Assembly (NCBI GenBank): GCA_009760855.2
Contig: WPIO01000016.1
Location: 6,023,001-6,087,000, forward strand
Direction: 5' to 3'
DNA: 64,000 nt
From: Cristatella mucedo
Lineage: Eukaryota; Bryozoa; Phylactolaemata; Cristatellidae
The notes beneath the pieces were generated by a model that saw only the letters and a list, made by a program, of their open reading frames with translations, was not told the DNA's origin and searched no databases. A program made the translations under genes and the position numbers. Below, piece by piece: positions 62,460 to 64,000 of this stretch; within the stretch, counting starts at the first letter, position 1; each line of letters opens with the position of its first letter.

Positions 62460-64000
62460 AAAATAGACTGTCGGCGATTTTATAATTTGTTAATTCGCAG
62501 CTATTTAACGAAACTGGTATATACGAAGCACAGTAGAACATTTTAAAACTATATTTACAATAACCAATCAGCTTTCCGATACGCCAATCCAACGGGTACA
62601 AGAAAAAGCGCCGGAAGTTTTCGGGCGACAGCAAAGAGGGTATTAGTGCAGAGAGCTCAAGCTGATCGAATGCCACGGCCACAGTTTGAATACATCTTTC
62701 AACTCCTTAGCCCTAGGAGGTTCTAGCTAGCATTTCAATGTCTAAAGTTAACTATGACTATATTTGCAATTAGAAAATTGTCTCCTCTTTCCTCCTATTT
62801 TTTGAAAATCACCATTGCTGTAGCCTTGTCCTACGACTGTAAATACGTCACGGAGGTCTCAGTGTCACTGTGATGTCAGGAACAGACAAGCATACTAATT
62901 AAATAGCTAACAAACGTAACTTATAACAGGTGTTGATTAAAGAAGTGCATGATATTTAAGATAATTCCACGGCAATAGAGTATTGAGTAGTACCTAACTT
63001 GCATTACAGTCAAATACTCAAACCCACTTTTAGCGAGCGATAGCTCCAAGAAATCACTCGCGAGCTTGTACCTGATCTGTCCAGAAAATCTGGTTATAAA
63101 AGTTGTGGCTTGATGTGTTTTGATAGGACTGCTGAGTACGTGAGAGCCATCTACTACTTTTCGATACGTCAGAGTGACTACCGAAAATCCTGGCAACCTT
63201 AGACGACAACGCTGCTAAGCAACCGGCAGGTGCGGAGCGGAGGTATCCCTCGGTGCCAACACTATCGGTAAGCCATTTCTGGTTGCCACATCCGTGCCAA
63301 ACGCTTAGCACTGTTCTACATGGCTTTGCCCAACTTGACCACTTTTCCAGTATGAAGATTTGACAAATACTATGCATATGTACATTCAACTTCCCCTCAA
63401 TGTCGAAGCGATACAGGTAAAATTGTTCAACGATTGGTATGGGCAGAAAGCTTAATGCAATCGACTTATTCAGGAACTTTGTAAGCCATACACAATTTAC
63501 GATCGGCCAACAAGATTCTGGTGGCCGCCTATTTCGTGTCGGTGGAAAATAGAATGCAGTCTTTGGTCATGCTACAATAGTTACTGCTCAGGTCTCCCTA
63601 TTGAGAGCTCCTAGTCTTTTCACTTGGACCGAACTGCCGACCTCCTGAGGGCTGGCGTCTGTCTGCAAGTTCTGTACCGTGCCTGGCATGAACTTGTCGA
63701 TAGACCAGGGAGCAAGTTAATGTGGGCATTCCGGTTTCCCTATGCCTGTTTTTATGCGCGACGAGTGGTAGCGTCTAGCTTTGAAAGGTTACCACTGCCA
63801 AGCCACGCTAGATTCGATTAGTCACTGACCGTGAAGCTATTGTTTGCAGTAACCGCTGCCTGTTCTAAGTGATTTCTAGGGGAGTAATGTACGGCCGAGG
63901 CGACTAAAATGATCAAGAAACCAAGGCAATGCTCAGCGAGATGTTTTCTTCGGACTTGTTTATGATTATTTTAACTGATTATGGAGGATTAGAGTTTTCA
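62460..64000. other. No gene recognised to window end
   Basis: Short frames at 62455-62682 (-), 62921-63389 (-) and 63624-63821 (+) lack family or splice support. No LINE or SINE was recognised. Confidence 0.4.

Overview
This is a eukaryotic nuclear window, almost certainly from an invertebrate animal. The coding segments that can be recognised are animal genes split by GT-AG introns. The rest is dominated by 5'-truncated LINE fragments, tRNA-derived SINEs, Polinton-like remnants, a hAT MITE and long GA/CA/GT microsatellites. There are no bacterial features (operons, Shine-Dalgarno sites, CRISPR). The taxon cannot be fixed from the sequence alone; a lophotrochozoan or similar protostome would fit.

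Two host genes are well supported. (1) A SCYL3-like (SCY1-like pseudokinase 3, PACE-1) gene runs on the minus strand from about 9.52 kb down through 3.03 kb and off the left edge. Four consecutive exons can be read: an N-terminal myristoylation exon, two pseudokinase exons and the start of the post-kinase region. Its introns hold LINE fragments and long GA and CA arrays. (2) A complete ketohexokinase gene of one exon lies on the minus strand at 16.42-17.43 kb, GC-rich and with no intron. Weaker exon-like segments are noted at 20.7-21.3 kb, 41.2 kb, 46.4 kb and 62.3 kb.

The other major component is repeats. LINE-A is a CR1/L2-like family with an (ATT)n tail. It has about 26 fragments on both strands; the best is at 54.19-56.46 kb, whose reverse transcriptase frame is broken by only two single-base indels. 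LINE-B is a related family ending in a short ATTACA-type tail. SINE-1 and SINE-2 have tRNA-like heads and share a GCGCTATACAAA-like 3' motif with the LINEs, which suggests they borrow LINE machinery. Three AT-rich copies (26.7-27.9, 42.7-44.5, 50.1-51.1 kb) are remnants of a Polinton/Maverick-like element with a retroviral-type integrase and a convergent second gene. A 186-bp SPIN-like hAT MITE with an 8-bp target duplication sits inside a LINE-A copy at 42.40 kb.

Several unnamed dispersed repeats occur in pairs: C (33.1/52.6 kb), D (38.6/57.5/58.7 kb), E (22.5/45.5 kb), F (28.4/51.3 kb) and R6 (37.2/59.15 kb). Later insertions of SINE-1 or LINE-A tails in one member of a pair give a relative insertion history. 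The left 0-10 kb is the SCYL3 locus, 16-18 kb is the ketohexokinase locus, and 24-64 kb is mostly repeats with no firmly supported host gene.
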